DNA from: Plasmodiophora brassicae
Taxonomy: Eukaryota > Endomyxa: Phytomyxea > Phytomyxea > Plasmodiophorida
Assembly: GCA_036867785.1 (NCBI GenBank)
Contig: CP145422.1
Location: 992,001 to 1,056,000, forward strand
Direction of reading: 5' to 3'
Length of the DNA stretch: 64,000 bases
The notes below the pieces were generated by a model. That model was given only the letters and a program-made list of their open reading frames with translations, did no database searches and had not been told where the DNA came from. Below, one piece after another: positions 63,515 through 64,000 of the stretch (within the stretch, counting starts at the first letter, position 1; every line of letters begins with the position of its first letter). The position numbers and the translations under genes were made by a program.

Positions 63515-63823
63515 ATGGTTGCGTACTGTCTCTGGGCGATCGTCATGTACTATTCTGTCGGTGGCGCTGTTGCGGATGTCGGCCAAGGCGATGCGTCGGG
63601 GGCGGCGTCGGCGCCATGGCCGGTCGAGGAAAGCGGGGCGCCATCCGGCCACGGCATGCTGATGTGGATGATGGGCGGCGCCGTCACGATGATCCTGCTG
63701 CACACGCTCGGCGCCGTCCTGCTCGCCGTCGTCTGCAAGCGGTACTGGGCCTGGCGGCGCCGCTCCACCAAACAGCCCGAACACGACACCCTGATTCGGG
63801 AGCCGCCCGCCCAGACTGTATAA
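63515..63823 (+). CDS. Small membrane protein, unknown
   Basis: A 102-residue frame. The N-terminus may be a signal peptide (MVAYCLWAIVMYYSVGGAVA). After a short Gly/Ala/Ser loop there is a strong membrane helix (MMGGAVTMILLHTLGAVLLAVV) and a basic cytosolic tail (CKRYWAWRRRSTK). Divergent from eIF2-alpha with about 300 bp between starts. No family recognised. Confidence 0.55.
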   Translation: MVAYCLWAIVMYYSVGGAVADVGQGDASGAASAPWPVEESGAPSGHGMLMWMMGGAVTMILLHTLGAVLLAVVCKRYWAWRRRSTKQPEHDTLIREPPAQTV

Positions 63824-64000
63824 ACGCACAGACCCGATTCGCCCATCAGCAGTGCTGGGCCCGCCCAGCGAACAGTCGGATCAGGCATCAATCTGGTTGC
63901 GCCGTTCGGCGAAACCATCCGTCGCTGTGACGGCCGGTTCCCAAGGAGCGCATTGTGACAACCGAAGCGGTCGACGACATCGTCGTTTGTTGCCCGCCCG
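63824..64000. other. Right edge, nothing recognised
   Basis: Downstream flank of the small membrane protein. No gene can be supported before the window ends. Confidence 0.4.

Overview
This is a GC-rich nuclear segment from a microbial eukaryote. Genes are densely packed on both strands and split by very short GT-AG introns, mostly about 46 to 85 bp. Three genes point to an organism that builds cilia or flagella: IFT80 (intraflagellar transport), CSTPP1/C11orf49 (tubulin polyglutamylation regulator) and ARMH1. The canonical actin and a Rax1-like protein (RGS domain plus C-terminal membrane spans) fit a flagellated opisthokont. A zoosporic fungus or close relative is my best guess, but this is inference and not proven.

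From 1 to 17 kb the window is repeat-dominated. Two GGGTCGACCC-rich blocks flank a poor region and a probable PH-domain gene. An old inverted repeat (2105-2459 / 2492-15045) has been filled by a Ty1/copia element (2571-7629, duplicated target TCGAC) and a Ty3/gypsy element (7719-14837, duplicated target GAAG). The gypsy element carries a third insertion, a small TRIM-like element (9906-11363) with identical 92-bp terminal repeats, target duplication GTGGC and a 147-bp tandem array inside. Both the gypsy and the TRIM-like element carry, one base after the 5' terminal repeat, a short sequence perfectly complementary to their own terminal repeat, which resembles Tf1/sushi self-priming. A piggyBac-like fragment, a second foldback and an old gag-like remnant follow.

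From 17 to 29.5 kb lie host genes: CACYBP, a coiled-coil protein, ribosomal eL39 (first coding exon is only the ATG), IFT80, a small membrane protein, an RGS/Rax1-like protein, mitochondrial-type methionyl-tRNA synthetase, a His/Asp-rich secreted protein and a discoidin-like protein. From 29.6 to 31.4 kb is a lower-GC mobile island with a Harbinger-type transposase and a very similar foldback. From 31.4 to 45.6 kb are a Bin3/MEPCE-type RNA methyltransferase, a Tvp15-like membrane protein, an unusual NZF-NZF-PUB protein, a PAN-like surface protein, CSTPP1, a steroid 5-alpha-reductase family enzyme, a histone-fold (BTP) gene, ARMH1 and an EndoG-family nuclease.

From 45.6 to 64 kb are a secreted protein, a Myb/SANT-like transposon ORF, another foldback, a ZIP zinc transporter, cytosolic cysteinyl-tRNA synthetase, an actin pseudogene fragment and actin, PIG-A (seven exons including a 24-nt microexon), mitochondrial bL20, a RAP-domain protein, a gene-poor 2.8-kb stretch, eIF2-alpha and a small membrane protein. 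No operon-like logic is visible. The genes mix cytosolic and mitochondrial translation, cilium biology, GPI synthesis and membrane traffic, as is usual for a compact eukaryotic chromosome.
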